Shown in pieces: positions 35,475-45,780 of a stretch of DNA of 64,000 bases. Below the pieces are notes generated by a model. The model was not told the origin of the DNA. It ran no database searches and saw only the letters and a program-made list of their open reading frames with translations. The stretch is from assembly GCA_900642245.1 (NCBI GenBank), contig CAAAJI010000123.1, positions 1 to 64,000 on the forward strand, written 5' to 3'. The translations under genes and the position numbers were made by a program. Origin of the DNA: Fragilaria radians (lineage: Eukaryota > Bacillariophyta > Fragilariophyceae > Fragilariales > Fragilariaceae). Positions within the stretch are counted from its first letter, which is position 1. Each line of letters begins with the position of its first letter.

Positions 35475-35691
35475 TGTTGGGAAGCGAAAAATTATTTAGT
35501 CAATTTAATCAAAGATGATGTCGACAACAGAAAGAAACTGCCAGTTGGATTAGGAAACAGAAGAAGAGAGCTTAGGCTCACAATAGTGATTAAATCTCAG
35601 TAGCAATTCTGAATTAAGAAGAGCCCGCTAGAGAGCCTATCAAGAGGTGGCATTCAACCAGCTAATATCAAAAATAGACTTTCGTTCAATA
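35475..35691 (+). repeat. Copia-2 3' LTR
   Basis: 217 bp, matching the 5' LTR, followed by the ATGGA target duplication. Confidence 0.92.
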
Positions 35692-36060
35692 ATGGATCCA
35701 TGTTGACGTATTCCGGCATCTTCATCAAATAGGTAAATCGCCCAGTATCAAAGCATTTGTTGCGTGTTCATTTCCTGGAATTGCATCAACAAGTAGAAAA
35801 CGCTTGATCTATGCCTTTACCCCTTAGACTCGGTTCAGATCCCTCAGGTACGTCTCAAACCAAAATCGATTCTGCTCCAGGATCATTCATTCACGAATTC
35901 ATGATACACGTCTGAGAAAATACCTTTCGGATGCCTACATATGGTCGTGATAGACCCTGAACTTCTCGTGTACTTCAGAGTCAATGAGCTTCATCATACA
36001 TTTAGTAGAAACCAATGACCAACATAGCACGGGATCAGAGTAATTAACAAGTTCTGGTTT
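35692..36060 (-). pseudogene. unknown decayed reading frame, part 1 (right of Copia-2)
   Basis: The minus-strand translation is protein-like for about 120 codons: KPELVNYSDPVLCWS, KLIDSEVHEKFRVYHDHM, SERYFLRRVS, EQNRFWFETYLRDLNRV, then after a shift FTYLMKMPEYVNMDP. It is broken by TAG, TGA, TGA, TAA and TAG, mostly at positions where Trp, Arg or Gln codons could mutate by C-to-T change on one strand. Copia-2 inserted right after NMDP. I cannot name the family. Confidence 0.45.
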
Positions 36061-37153
36061 GCAATCTAAATCTAAATTTTTGTGAACTTACACAAAGTAA
36101 AATCATCATACTTTTGTCAATATAAAGCAAAAATGGGTCCTGATATTTGGAGCTATAGCATACACCAATACTGAACTCAACACCAACAAAAGTAATCTAG
36201 TCACCTGAAAATGAGTATTTTCTGCTTTGGGAATGCCTAGAATGATTTTCATTTCTCCTAAAAAGGTCGCATTCATGTCAAAGCAACTACAATTGCACCA
36301 AGCCCACACCTTTCAGAAGTTATTATTCTCAATGACTCAGCTGATTGAAAAGAGAAACATGATGTAAGGCCTCTGTATGGAAGTTATGGAGTCTTCACCA
36401 CACATCATTGTTAGCTAGATCTGTACATGTGATTATCTGGTGTGCTTATATCAATACTCAATGTAAAGGTTGACAAAGAATTAAGATTAAAAATATTTGT
36501 AAAGCATGATGAGTTATTGACCATGTCTAAGTCAGCACTACAGACATTGACACATTAATAGCTTTATTACATCACAGAAGGGTAAATTTGCTAGAACTTT
36601 TACACACTGTTTAGTTCCGTTTAAGCAAGGAACCTCGATAAAAACTGTTTGTGATAAAGCACAAAAACTGGACGCTAAACAAATCAGGTGGCTAGTGTCC
36701 AACGTTCAAATAGTATCATCCATAAGTAAGTGAAAAAATGGAATTGAATTCACAACAGAAGAGTACCTAAACCCCGAAGGTGTAAGGTGGGAAGTAGCCT
36801 AATTAGCTTACAACTTGTTACCGAGCAATCATCTTTGAATCTTTTTCCTGTCGCATCCTTTTATTCCATTGAACAGCCACCAATTGACCAGAAAAATAAC
36901 CTAAACAACACATTCCACATTCCAATTTTGCCTAAAAAAACAAAAGGCTTTGGCCTTACGAGTAATGCCTTCCATAATCAAATGGTATGATGTAGAGATC
37001 GCATTTGCTCGCGAAGAATTATATTTAACTATGTTATGACTAATCATTGTATGTGATATGGAATGTGTCTTATCAGAATAATTTGTGTTTCTACAACAAC
37101 AAAAAATCTTTCTAAAAAATCAGCCAACTCTGCCCTACCCTCCAACAACTACT
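36061..37153. other. intergenic, nothing recognised
   Basis: AT-rich, short random frames only. It lies downstream of the minus-strand TMEM18 gene. Confidence 0.5.
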
Positions 37154-37940
37154 TCAGTCTTGTTTGTTATGACTCGATTTTGATTTCTTTCCACGGCTTT
37201 TGTCAACACTTTCTTTTTTTGTCCCACTCATTTTCTTCTTGAGTTCCATCGTTTTGACCTCAATAAGGAGACTGGATGCCTCTCGTATCATCAAAGTGAG
37301 CATGATGAAACAATTGAGCAATAATGGTCCGCAAAAGAAGATGCCAATAAAGATACCACTTCGGTCAAAGTAGTTTTGGGTCGCGAAGGATTGCCAATGT
37401 CGTGCCGCGATGCCATTTAAGAATTCCGCACTACGTGTCAATGCACCAATACATAATAGTACACAAATCCGAATTGCGACTCCTCGTCCTCGTTGAGATA
37501 CGTAGAGACAAATTAGGAACATGAAAATTTGGAAAGCAAGGAGAGAAATAATAAATGGCTCATTCCAATGAATTGCCGAACGGAAGGCATCTATCTGCTC
37601 CCAAATAGTTTCAGGTTTCACCTAAAAATGGAGTTTAGTTTTGGTTTATGTGAGATCAAAGCAGTAATCTCAATCATGGAAAAAATACAGTAGATCTCAC
37701 CTGATTAGAAATTATGTCCTTCATCACTTCATTTGCTATCCCCTCCAACGGGGAACCCATCATGCTCTCGTCCATGTCCAAAAGAGTGTTGTCATCTATG
37801 TCAAGTGGATCATTGGTTGGAACTTCGCTAGATGAAAGTTTCCCCGTCATAATTACCGATATTCCATCTTCCATACGATTAGCAACTTGCTCCACAGATT
37901 GCAATAAATGATTTAACCATCCTTCCATGGTAGACGGCAT
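37154..37940 (-). CDS. TMEM18: TMEM18-family nuclear-envelope membrane protein
   Basis: Two exons on the minus strand, 37940-37701 and 37621-37154, with a 79-bp phase-0 intron, encode 235 residues. The second exon is a full TMEM18: WEQIDAFRSAIHWNEPFI, a membrane helix (LLAFQIFMFLICLYV), RSAEFLNGIAARHW, the diagnostic YFDRSGIFIGIFFCGPLLLN, another helix, and a Lys-rich tail (KKMSGTKKESVDKSRGKKSK). The first exon adds an ~80-residue acidic N-terminal extension that animal TMEM18 (about 140 residues) lacks. In animals the protein sits in the nuclear envelope; the basic tail fits that. The start is the first ATG (MPSTMEGW). The gene is divergent from RPL5 with 229 bp between the ATGs. Confidence 0.9.
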
Positions 37941-38169
37941 ATTGCAACCTTTCCCCAATTTATACACTTCTCTTTGTATTCTGCGTTTCCTCGATGTCGA
38001 TCCAAAGGAGCATTGCTAGTACAGTACACGACTGATAATCTACTGTCATCTCAAAAACTTGTTTCCTATCGTACTGTCAATTAGGATTCACTGGTTTTGC
38101 CTTACCACTTACTTTTACCCCGATTTTTAAGTCTAAACCTCAACTTTTACAAAATTTGAACAAACCAAA
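37941..38169. promoter_or_regulatory. bidirectional promoter between TMEM18 and RPL5
   Basis: Only 229 bp separate the two divergent start codons, so the core promoters must lie here. A pyrimidine-rich stretch (CTTTTACCCCGATTTTT) lies 60-70 bp upstream of the RPL5 ATG. No TATA box is obvious. Confidence 0.55.
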
Positions 38170-39222
38170 ATGGTACGTTAGGCTTGGAGAGAGGATGATC
38201 CATTGATTGAGGCCACTGGTGTATCGAACGCAAAGTTATTTGGGTACAAGACTAACCAATGAATTTATCTGTAATTTTCTTAGGCCGGAAAGGGAAAACC
38301 GCAAAAGGGAGGATTTGTGAAGGTTCAAAAGAACCGTGCTTACTTCAGCAGGTTTCAAGTTAAGTTTCGCCGTCGTCGTGAGGGTAGGACCGACTACCGT
38401 CAACGAAAGCGTCTGTGTGCGCAGGATAAAAACAAGTACCAAGCACCAAAGTATCGTCTGGTGGTTCGATTTACCAACAAGCACGTTATCTGCCAAATTG
38501 CCTATGCATTGATTGATGGAGATCGCATCCTCAGTCAAGCATCCTCGGCGGAACTTCCACGATACGGCTTGGAAGTTGGATTGAAGAACTATGCTGCCGC
38601 TTACTGTACTGGTCTCTTGTGTGCTCGTCGTCTCTTACAAAAAATTGGACTCGACGATGTCTATGAGGGAAACAAAGAAGTAGATGGACAAATTGTATCT
38701 GTAGAGGTAGACAAAAAGACATACTTTGTGGACGAGGTTGACGAGGACAAGCGACCTTTCCGCTGTTTCTTGGATGTTGGATGTAAACCAACTACAACTG
38801 GTTGCCGTATCTTTGGTGCACTCAAGGGAGCTGCTGATGGTGGTCTTGATATCCCACATTCCTCTAAGCGTTTCCCTGGTTACGATCGTGAATCAAAAGA
38901 ATATGACGCAGAAATGCACAAGGAACGTATCTTTGGAGGTCACGTTGGTGAATACATGACCTATCTGGAGGAAGAAGATAATCAAAAGTATCAGGAGCAT
39001 TTTAAGTTATACCTCGAAAATGATGTAGATGCTGATGGACTTGAAGAATTGTACGAGTCAGTACACGAAAAGATTCGTGAAGACCCAAGTGCTGCTCCTA
39101 AGAAAGATTTTTCTCCTGACAAGTCATTCAAACGCAAGAGCAAGCTTTCTTTGGATGAACGTAAGGCACGAGTCCAAGCAAAGAAAGATGCAAAGATTGC
39201 TGACCTTGCGGATGATGAATAG
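38170..39222 (+). CDS. RPL5: 60S ribosomal protein L5 (uL18)
   Basis: Exon 1 consists only of the start codon, 38170-38172 (ATG followed by donor GTACGT). After a 111-bp intron, exon 2 runs 38284-39222. The product has 313 residues, near the usual length of about 300. It reads [20 protein letters not shown], then [37 protein letters not shown], and GLLCARRLL, with a basic C-terminus. Eukaryotic L5 binds 5S rRNA and carries it into the large subunit with L11. An intron directly behind the ATG is common in ribosomal protein genes and may act in expression. The next gene (RING-H2) is convergent, 161 bp away. Confidence 0.97.
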
Positions 39223-39383
39223 AAATGAAATAGCACTTAATCTTGTAAATCCTCTTCATCATGTTTCCTTCTAAGTATGTAGAATTAGGGTATCCTAAGG
39301 TAACCCTTAATGACTAGTCCTATTTAATGTAAGTGACTTGATTAACTTTTTTGTGATGATCCTGTATGTTAAATGGTTAAAAT

Positions 39384-41113
39384 TTAAGGGCCATACAGAG
39401 ATGATGGATAAGCTATTGTGCGATTGTCATCTGTTACATTTTCATCGCAAATATGAGATACTGCTGAAAAATCAGCTTGCAATTCTTCATACGTTGCCCC
39501 TGAGAGGATTTCTTCGGATGTCTCCATTGGTACCTGCTCAATCCTAAGATTGTTTTCTGCATAAATCTCTGATCGGCGAAGGATCAATCCTTCTTCTATG
39601 ATAGCCAATGAATTGGATGGTACATTAAGATCAGCTACGTCTAAATCTGGTGCATTCTGTGCGCCCATAGGATTCGTAGTTGTATTATTGGTCGTTCTCG
39701 TGGTGGTGTTAGTGGGCGGTGGTGACTGGTCTGGCAATGTCCCGCAACAACAGGAGAATAACGCCGAATGCCAACACGAAAAGGCTGCCTTGGTGGTTTG
39801 AAAGAATCGCACACTGCGTTGCTCACGTCGACTCCGCTGTACCCATTTCCAAATTTCGTCCTCTGAAATAATAGTCTCACGACAGCAGGGACATTGTGTA
39901 TGATTCCTACGTTCCAACCAATCCAATATACAATTGGAATGAAACTTGTGAGTGCACGTCGGTGACGTCCAGATCATATTTTCTTCCAGTGGATCTTTGT
40001 AATGATATGTTTACGAACGTTGCGTTCATATGATTTTTGATTTGAAAGAAGTAAGAGATATGAGATTAGTATTTTGAACATTGTCAATAGCAACGAGACG
40101 TCAAAGCGACGCGGATTTCGTTAAAAGTAATGATACGTACCGAATTCGCATAAACAAATGCTACAATCATGTTCTCCATTCAATATCAAATCGTCCGCAT
40201 GTTCTATGTTATTGTCTTGTGCCAAATGCTCGGCATTATTGTTTTCGTCATCAAGAAGAATGTTGCTGGAAGTTTCATTATGGTCACCCTCTTTTTGCTT
40301 TTGTACATGTCCCAAACCTCGCAGCAAAAAATATTCCATTGCAGCTCTCCGCTCTTCTCGAGACATGACACGTACGCTGTCCGGATTGGGTGACGACAAA
40401 GCAATGACATGACGTCGTAGAAGGCAACCTAATGGTATGTAACAGTTCCAATGAAAGCGACTTGTCGGTCCAAAGCAGCAACAGATATAGAAACGTCCAA
40501 AATTTTCATCAAAGACATCCAAATCACCCCGCGAACGGAGACGAAGGATGCACAAAAGGATGACGGCATAAATGATAGCCAATATGAGCCATCCAGATGC
40601 AATCAAGAACAGGGCAGCAACCAATACATCAAATGGAGACATTCGATTCTGCTTTGGAGAATACCGATCATCATTATTGATATTATTCATCGTTGAGGGA
40701 TAATCTGGAGTTGGAGAGAGTGTTTGAGGTATAACCGTAATAGTTGTATTCTTTGATGTCATGTTAGTTCTCTGAGTACAGTTCAAAGTCGATTCACAAT
40801 CCTCTTGATTTATTGTTGGAAGTCGTATCGATTTTCTCGCGGAAGAAAAGATGGTGGAGCTGGAAAATAAAGCTGCCTTTTTACTACTTGTTGCTGTCTC
40901 TGGTGTTGTTTCTTTTTCTACATCTTCCTTCCAAGTTTCATGACGATGATGTTGATCGTACAACGTGGTGTTTTTTCGCTGACGAATCCTCAAGTTATCG
41001 CTTGCTATCCGTCTCGCACTAACTAACAGCAACATTCTTTGGGGATCATTGCATCGTCGCCAACGTAATTCAATAGACCATCCTAGTATGAACAAAATCA
41101 CTCGCAATTTCAT
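39384..41113 (-). CDS. membrane RING-H2 finger protein (putative E3 ubiquitin ligase)
   Basis: Two exons on the minus strand, 41113-40141 and 39982-39384, with a 158-bp phase-1 intron, encode 523 residues. A hydrophobic start (MKLRVILFILGW) may be a signal sequence. A low-complexity region with several N-x-T/S sites follows, then a membrane helix at about 161-191 (VLVAALFLIASGWLILAI) and a Cys-rich segment. The RING-H2 at about 317-365 is CSICLCEF, CTHKFHSNCILDWLE and CPCC. The intron falls inside the RING right after CEF, and joining it completes the C3H2C3 pattern. Such proteins recruit an E2 enzyme to ubiquitinate membrane or luminal-pathway targets. The Thr/Asn-rich tail has no known domain. 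Confidence 0.88.
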
Positions 41114-41945
41114 GGTTTGGCTAATAATATATATGACTCTCGTTGACCTACTGAGAATAAAGACGGTGATTTTCGAGCAAGTAACTACTTTGGTTTTACA
41201 GTTTTCTATAACGGTTATTCCTCAACGGGATTAAAATATTGATGATTATTACTCCGAGAAAAATTTCGTCATATTCGAATAACATTTGCTAAACTTATGT
41301 TACACATGTAAATCATAGAGACAAACGAATTCAGAACTGTTGTCCTATCTTTGACCTCCCCAACAAGAACATCAATTGAAAAAAGAATATCTTCGTCTGA
41401 AATTTAATAAGTACTTGTTGACTCCTCAACAAAGCGTTATCCTTCAATTCGTATCCCTTGTCCCCTTGAGCTACCGTTATTGGAAAAATACAAAACTGGT
41501 ACCGTAGAAAATCTCATAGACAATGAGTCCTAGAATGATATTATTCTTGCCACTACCTTGTATATGGACTGATATAAAATCACTCATCCTGATGTAGTTT
41601 CATTTCAGATTTGAAACGTACCATTTTCCCCATGTTGACTTAGATATCCCAGAGCTATCAGCATGGTAGCAACTACTTGGATTAGCTGTAAAAGGACAGG
41701 ATTGACAACGATAATATGAAACCATTGATTATTACATTAAATTTCCACTTAGTAATGAAGTTTACAAGCATCACATATTCATCGATATGCCATTTTCAGT
41801 CATTTCCAATAGATATCGTATTATGACTATCATGATACAGAATATGAAATTCCGATCATAACATAAAAAAGGAAGACTTCGAAGCATAATAGTTACAATG
41901 GATGAGCTTGTGTTAAGATCATTATGAGGATTTAAGAGTAGGGAA
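41114..41945. other. intergenic, nothing recognised
   Basis: AT-rich upstream region of the RING-H2 gene running into decayed retroelement sequence. Confidence 0.5.
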
Positions 41946-42465
41946 TCAGCTTAAATTACTTTGTTCAGTAATGATGCATTTCATATGTGATGACACTTTT
42001 GCTTGAGGGTTATGACTACTAGTTGGTTTGGCAATGATGCCATAATTGTTGCAGTCTTGCTTAAACTCATGTTTGAATTCACCTCCATTGTCAAAGACAA
42101 TAAACTGAGGTTGCGGATTACGCGTCTGCCAGGTGTAATGAAACAAATCCTGGATGAAAGGGGCCGATTTGTTATTGGCTTTGGCAATCTCTAACCATCC
42201 TGTGGCTGGATCAATCATTGTGAGGGCCAGCAGAGAGTGTGTTCTGAGTGGAGTCTTTATTGTGAAAGGGCCCACTAGATCTACACAAACCAGACCCAGG
42301 GGTCAGATTCTGTTATCTTGGGAAGCAGTAATCCGTATTTCTTCCGCTCCCTTTTTGTCAACTGACAAACTGGACAATTGGAACACAAGCGTTCCAAATC
42401 TTCAGTGAGATCAGGTCATGTCATAGTGTTCCTGATAGTTTTCTCAGTCCTACCGTCTTCCCCCG
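41946..42465 (-). pseudogene. decayed Ty3/gypsy-like integrase
   Basis: The minus-strand translation gives TIRNTMT, CSNCPVCQLTKRERKKYGLL (H2C2-type zinc region), a frameshift, then GPFTIKTPLRTHSLLALTMI, DPATGWLEIAKANNKSAPFI, FIVFDNGGEFKHEFKQDCNN and SHNPQAK. The first Asp, DNGGEF and NPQA are integrase-core landmarks, but the frame breaks soon after. It continues the element whose RNase H is at 44380-44645, with a pogo transposon between them. Confidence 0.8.
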
Positions 42466-42595
42466 AATATAACAGAATTGTGTTATGTTTAAGTTTTATG
42501 AAAAAAGCAGAAATTGAAAACATTACGACTTATGTTTGAATATAACACCATTTTTTATATAACACAATTGTGTTGTATTTGAATATAAGACTACC

Positions 42596-43723
42596 TTAGT
42601 TACCCAGGATTTTAATTGCGTAGTAGTCACCGGATTTGGCTAGAACAACATTTATAGTTGGATATTCAACTGCATTATAAATATCATGAACTTCAATACT
42701 CCACTTGTACAAGGAAGAGGCCGAATAAATCTCCAATTCACTACCACTACAATCATTATTGAGCAATGAATCAAAATATGCTGAATCCGTAATATCTTGA
42801 ATATTTGCATCTTGTTTCATATACGCAACAACTTGATCTTGATACTGCTTCCAACTATTGCTGCTGCCATACAGCTTTTGATTCAAGCACTCGAACAGAG
42901 TTGAAGATCCATTGTCAGGGAGAAACCATTCAGGAGCTTCTAGAATACCAACTTCTAATTCAAAATCACTGCTCAAAAGTTCACCAAATAGTGCATCCCA
43001 AGATTCACTGCAATATTTAGCTTCAAAGAGAGCTTTTAGAGGCGGATGTAGTTTGGCCAGTTCAAAGTCACATTTTGGAACCACTCCTTTTATTGTAAAT
43101 GAGTTCCGAATGCACTCCTGTGTCATTGACTTAATCCAATCCAGTGTCCAGCTGCTAACTGCCATATATGATGGTACTTTGGGATTTGCAGCTTTGGTTT
43201 GCAGGCATGTATCCTCCAAGGCTTGGGCAATGTAACCATCATAACAAGTTTGACAGTATGCTTGGTAGCCGTGGTTAATGGCAAAATCCAATGGTTGCAA
43301 AATCTTTGTCATATTTGGGGGTACAATTGCAACAAACACATTATATTTTTCAAGAATCTTTGATTTTGCAAGGTTGAGATGCACACCGTAAGAATCTCTA
43401 ACATAGAGAACTGGATCACAATAAAAAGCAGTTTCTTGTTGACTTAGGATAGCGTTTTTTGTAAAGTCAAGCAGTATGTCATCATTCCACATTCCAATCT
43501 TCTTCACATCAACAAGAATATCCATGAAGACTGCTGGCTTATTATTTTTTAACCCACAGAAAAGAATATGTGGACGTAGCGTAACACCATCAGCAGTAAT
43601 AGCAAATACGACCGTAAAACGCTTGCGGGAAGTTCCCCCTTTATGCATCAACACTTCACAACTTCCCTCAGTTGTTATTGTTGATTTTGGCTCAGTTTCA
43701 AAATATATGGGTACTTGGTCCAT
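42596..43723 (-). CDS. DDE endonuclease domain of pogo/Tigger-type transposase
   Basis: An uninterrupted 375-codon frame. Landmarks: MDQVPIYFETEP (first catalytic Asp in the usual DxTP-like context), RKRFTVVFAITADG, KPAVFMDI, YVRDSYGVHL (second Asp) and PPNMTKILQPLDFAIN (third Asp in the classic LQPLD). This is the CENP-B/pogo/Tigger DDE domain; such enzymes cut and paste DNA at TA sites. The sequence before the ATG, which should hold the DNA-binding domain in the same protein, is decayed. What remains is a catalytic half without its binding half, unless an intron or a shorter host-type transcript exists. Confidence 0.85.
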   Translation of the reverse strand: MDQVPIYFETEPKSTITTEGSCEVLMHKGGTSRKRFTVVFAITADGVTLRPHILFCGLKNNKPAVFMDILVDVKKIGMWNDDILLDFTKNAILSQQETAFYCDPVLYVRDSYGVHLNLAKSKILEKYNVFVAIVPPNMTKILQPLDFAINHGYQAYCQTCYDGYIAQALEDTCLQTKAANPKVPSYMAVSSWTLDWIKSMTQECIRNSFTIKGVVPKCDFELAKLHPPLKALFEAKYCSESWDALFGELLSSDFELEVGILEAPEWFLPDNGSSTLFECLNQKLYGSSNSWKQYQDQVVAYMKQDANIQDITDSAYFDSLLNNDCSGSELEIYSASSLYKWSIEVHDIYNAVEYPTINVVLAKSGDYYAIKILGN

Positions 43724-43759
43724 ATTTATAATGTTCTTAACCTGAATACCTTTTCAATA

Positions 43760-44295
43760 ATAGTATGAACTTCTTAAATGAATAGACGACAAGTATCATC
43801 TACACTTTCTGGTAGTGATCGACATGAGGTTTGTCTTCTAGAAACAAGGCGCTTTCTATTTTTAAAATTAGAGAGCCATCCTGTGGAGGCTTAAAATTTT
43901 CCCCCATTTCTGCACATCAGTGTGGAGCTCTTTAAACAAATTCAGTGCTTTTTGTTGAATATAGTGATCTTTAACTTAAAGACCCTTTGCATTTTTTTCT
44001 AATATCCGACTATTCAATTGTTCTTCCAATTTTGTTTACTTTGCAGGACGCCCGCCACCATTCAAACGTCTTGTCTTTCAAGTTTCAACATCAGCATTGA
44101 ACAATGCTGCTTCAAGCTGTTCTCTCTTACTATCCCAACCTCGCAATGTCGCAATGCTTATTCCATTTTCTTTTGCAATGGCTAGAAGACCTTTTCCAGA
44201 AACTCTTTTTTCATATGATCTGATTATATCCAATTTGTTTTCAAAGAGAAATTCCTTCTCTTTGATGCCATCTCCGTCAGAACAAAAAAATAAAT
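43760..44295 (-). pseudogene. decayed HTH/CENP-B-like DNA-binding half of the pogo transposase
   Basis: The minus-strand translation shows FLFENKLDIIRSYEKRVSGK and ISIATLRGWDSKREQLEAA, a psq/CENP-B-type helix-turn-helix. RRLNGGGRPAK and TGWLSNFKNRKRLVSRRQTS, the second CENP-B-type helix bundle, follow. TGA, TAA, TAA and TAA codons and a frameshift near 43910 break it. Confidence 0.75.
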
Positions 44296-44379
44296 TAAAA
44301 AGACAGTTACTATTGTAACTTCGTTTCTACGATGGATTAGCAATCTTGTGTTGATTATATCAATACCCAAAACCAATCA

Positions 44380-44645
44380 CAGCTCATATCGACAATGAAA
44401 TTGGTAGTTCATTGATATCTATGCAAGATAAAGAATCTGCCATGACATTTTTCTTTCCTGGGAGTTATTCAAGTGTTACCTCATATTCCTCTAGGAGTAA
44501 ATGCCAGCGTAATACACCATCTGACTCTTTTAACCCATTGAAGGTTTTATTTTTTGGTCTGTGAAGACTGTAATTGGGCAGCCTAGCAAGGAATTCTTGT
44601 ATTTCTTGCAGAATTCAACAGTAGATAACAACTCCCATGCAGTAG
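44380..44645 (-). pseudogene. decayed gypsy-like RNase H
   Basis: The minus strand reads TAWELLSTVEFCKKYKNSLL, GCPITVFTDQK, a frameshift, then FNGLKESDGVLRWHLLLEEY and LPGKKNVMADSLSCIDI. These are the TDHKNLTF and LPGKxNxxADxLSR blocks of Ty3/gypsy RNase H in decayed form. Orientation and order fit the integrase at 41946-42465 as its downstream part. Confidence 0.75.
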
Positions 44646-44735
44646 TGGTGCCACAGGTTGGTTTGAGATTGCCAAAGCCACAAAACAATTGGTCACTTCT
44701 ATCCAGGATTTGTTTCGTAACACCTGGCATTCATC
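44646..44735 (+). pseudogene. short inverted gypsy integrase fragment
   Basis: The plus strand encodes ATGWFEIAKATKQLVTSIQD then LFRNTWHSS, homologous to ATGWLEIAKANNKSAPFIQD on the minus strand at about 42130-42210. Nucleotide identity is roughly four in five over 80 bp by eye. It therefore belongs to a second, oppositely oriented gypsy fragment that abuts the RNase H relic head to head. Confidence 0.7.
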
Positions 44736-45780
44736 CATCAAAAGTAACAACGTACTCGGGATGGTTGGACTGGGTCATTGGAGATTTACTGCCATTTTCC
44801 TTTGCAGAAAGGCAATGTCCTTAACGCCAAAGCAGATTAGCAAGTATTACCATTGACTCATTTATGAAAATGATGAAGCTATTGACAACATCTAGTAAAG
44901 AAATAGTTATGGAATTACTTCCAGATCAGTTTGCATTGGTGCTTGATGCTTGGAAAATGAACCAAGCTCACTTTTTGGGTATTTTTGCAACTTTTCCTAG
45001 TCCAACTTTTTCGATTGGATATGAAGAGGCTTTGCTCTCCTTCTCACCAGTGAAAAATGAAGAAGGTTTGGGTACCACTGCACAAATTGAGTTTTTCCAC
45101 TTTATTCTAGATTATTATGGCAAGAGCTGAAGAATTTTTGCTTTTTTATTTGGAGATCATTGCTAAATCAACCGATGATTTAAATGGATGTGCAAGTCAT
45201 CGGTTTGATCTTGCCATGAAAATGCGCTTCAAGACTTTCACAGATCAGTTGGATCGGATAAAAGGGTAGTGCTTAAGTTTATACCTTCAGCAAAGCTTCG
45301 AGCACAGACACATCTCTGGAGATCCACATTTTCAACTATTCTATATTTGAAAATCAGATAGTTTATTCCCCTTATACAGATTGAAGATGTTTATGAATTA
45401 TTGTTATCTGCAAAACTAAATGGCACCATTGACGGGAAGTATCTTGAATCTGTCAGACAATTGTTGCAGAAAGAAGATTTAAGCATGTCAGATATGAGAG
45501 CGCTGTTTAATACTGTTGCAGAAAATTTACCAGTCTGTTCAGAAAAAAGAGCGGGCAGATGCACAGGTTGTTCTCGATGATTTCTTTTACTCTTCAATTG
45601 TCGAAATTCAACGTGGACAAATTGATTGCTAATCACCTTCTGAATTACTTTTTGTTAAGCCATTGCAAAAGAGACTCCATCATCATTCAGAACAGAATAA
45701 TTCTGTTGAAAAAGCAGTTTCAGTCAGAGAAAATTCTACTCATACATGCACAATTAGGGATGCTTTACATCTAAATATGG
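44736..45780 (+). pseudogene. decayed hAT transposase
   Basis: The plus-strand translation gives YSGWLDWVIGDLLPFSFAER, IVMELLPDQFALVLDAWKMN, HFLGIFATFPSPTF, EGLGTTAQIEFFHFILDYYG, then, after frame changes, GCASHRFDLAMKM, AQTHLWRSTFST and VYELLLSAKLNG. The order LVLDxW...CASHRFxLA is typical of hAT-superfamily transposases that are abundant in oomycetes and other stramenopiles. Several stops and frameshifts show that it is dead. Ends and 8-bp target duplications were not found. Confidence 0.8.

Larger units (their letters stand above)
30128..35696 (+). mobile_element. Copia-2: complete Ty1/Copia element with target-site duplication
   Basis: Two 217-bp LTRs at 30133-30349 and 35475-35691, flanked by ATGGA on both sides (30128-30132 and 35692-35696). 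About six differences between LTRs. LTR ends are TGTTG...CAATA, an imperfect inverted pair. The internal coding region on the plus strand has gag, protease, integrase-type region, RT and RNase H in Copia order, broken by three TGA codons, one TAA and several frameshifts. GCAGGAGTG precedes the 3' LTR as the purine tract. Confidence 0.95.
42466..44345 (-). mobile_element. pogo/Tigger-type DNA transposon inserted in the gypsy-like element
   Basis: Occupies the space between gypsy RNase H and integrase relics. It carries an N-terminal helix-turn-helix part (44290-43760) and the DDE part (43723-42596). At the left end, AT-rich sequence with repeated GAATATAACA and ACAATTGTGTT motifs may be the terminal/subterminal repeats. 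I could not match a clean inverted partner at the right end, so boundaries are approximate. Confidence 0.7.

Noticed and set aside
38531..39274. several frames over RPL5 on both strands
   Set aside because: All are shadows of the RPL5 coding exon.
37154..41113. TMEM18-RPL5-RING block as a functional cluster
   Set aside because: The genes belong to unrelated housekeeping roles; tight spacing is general in this genome, so adjacency alone is not evidence of a system.
42003..42408. plus-strand frames over the gypsy integrase
   Set aside because: They are antisense shadows of the minus-strand integrase relic.
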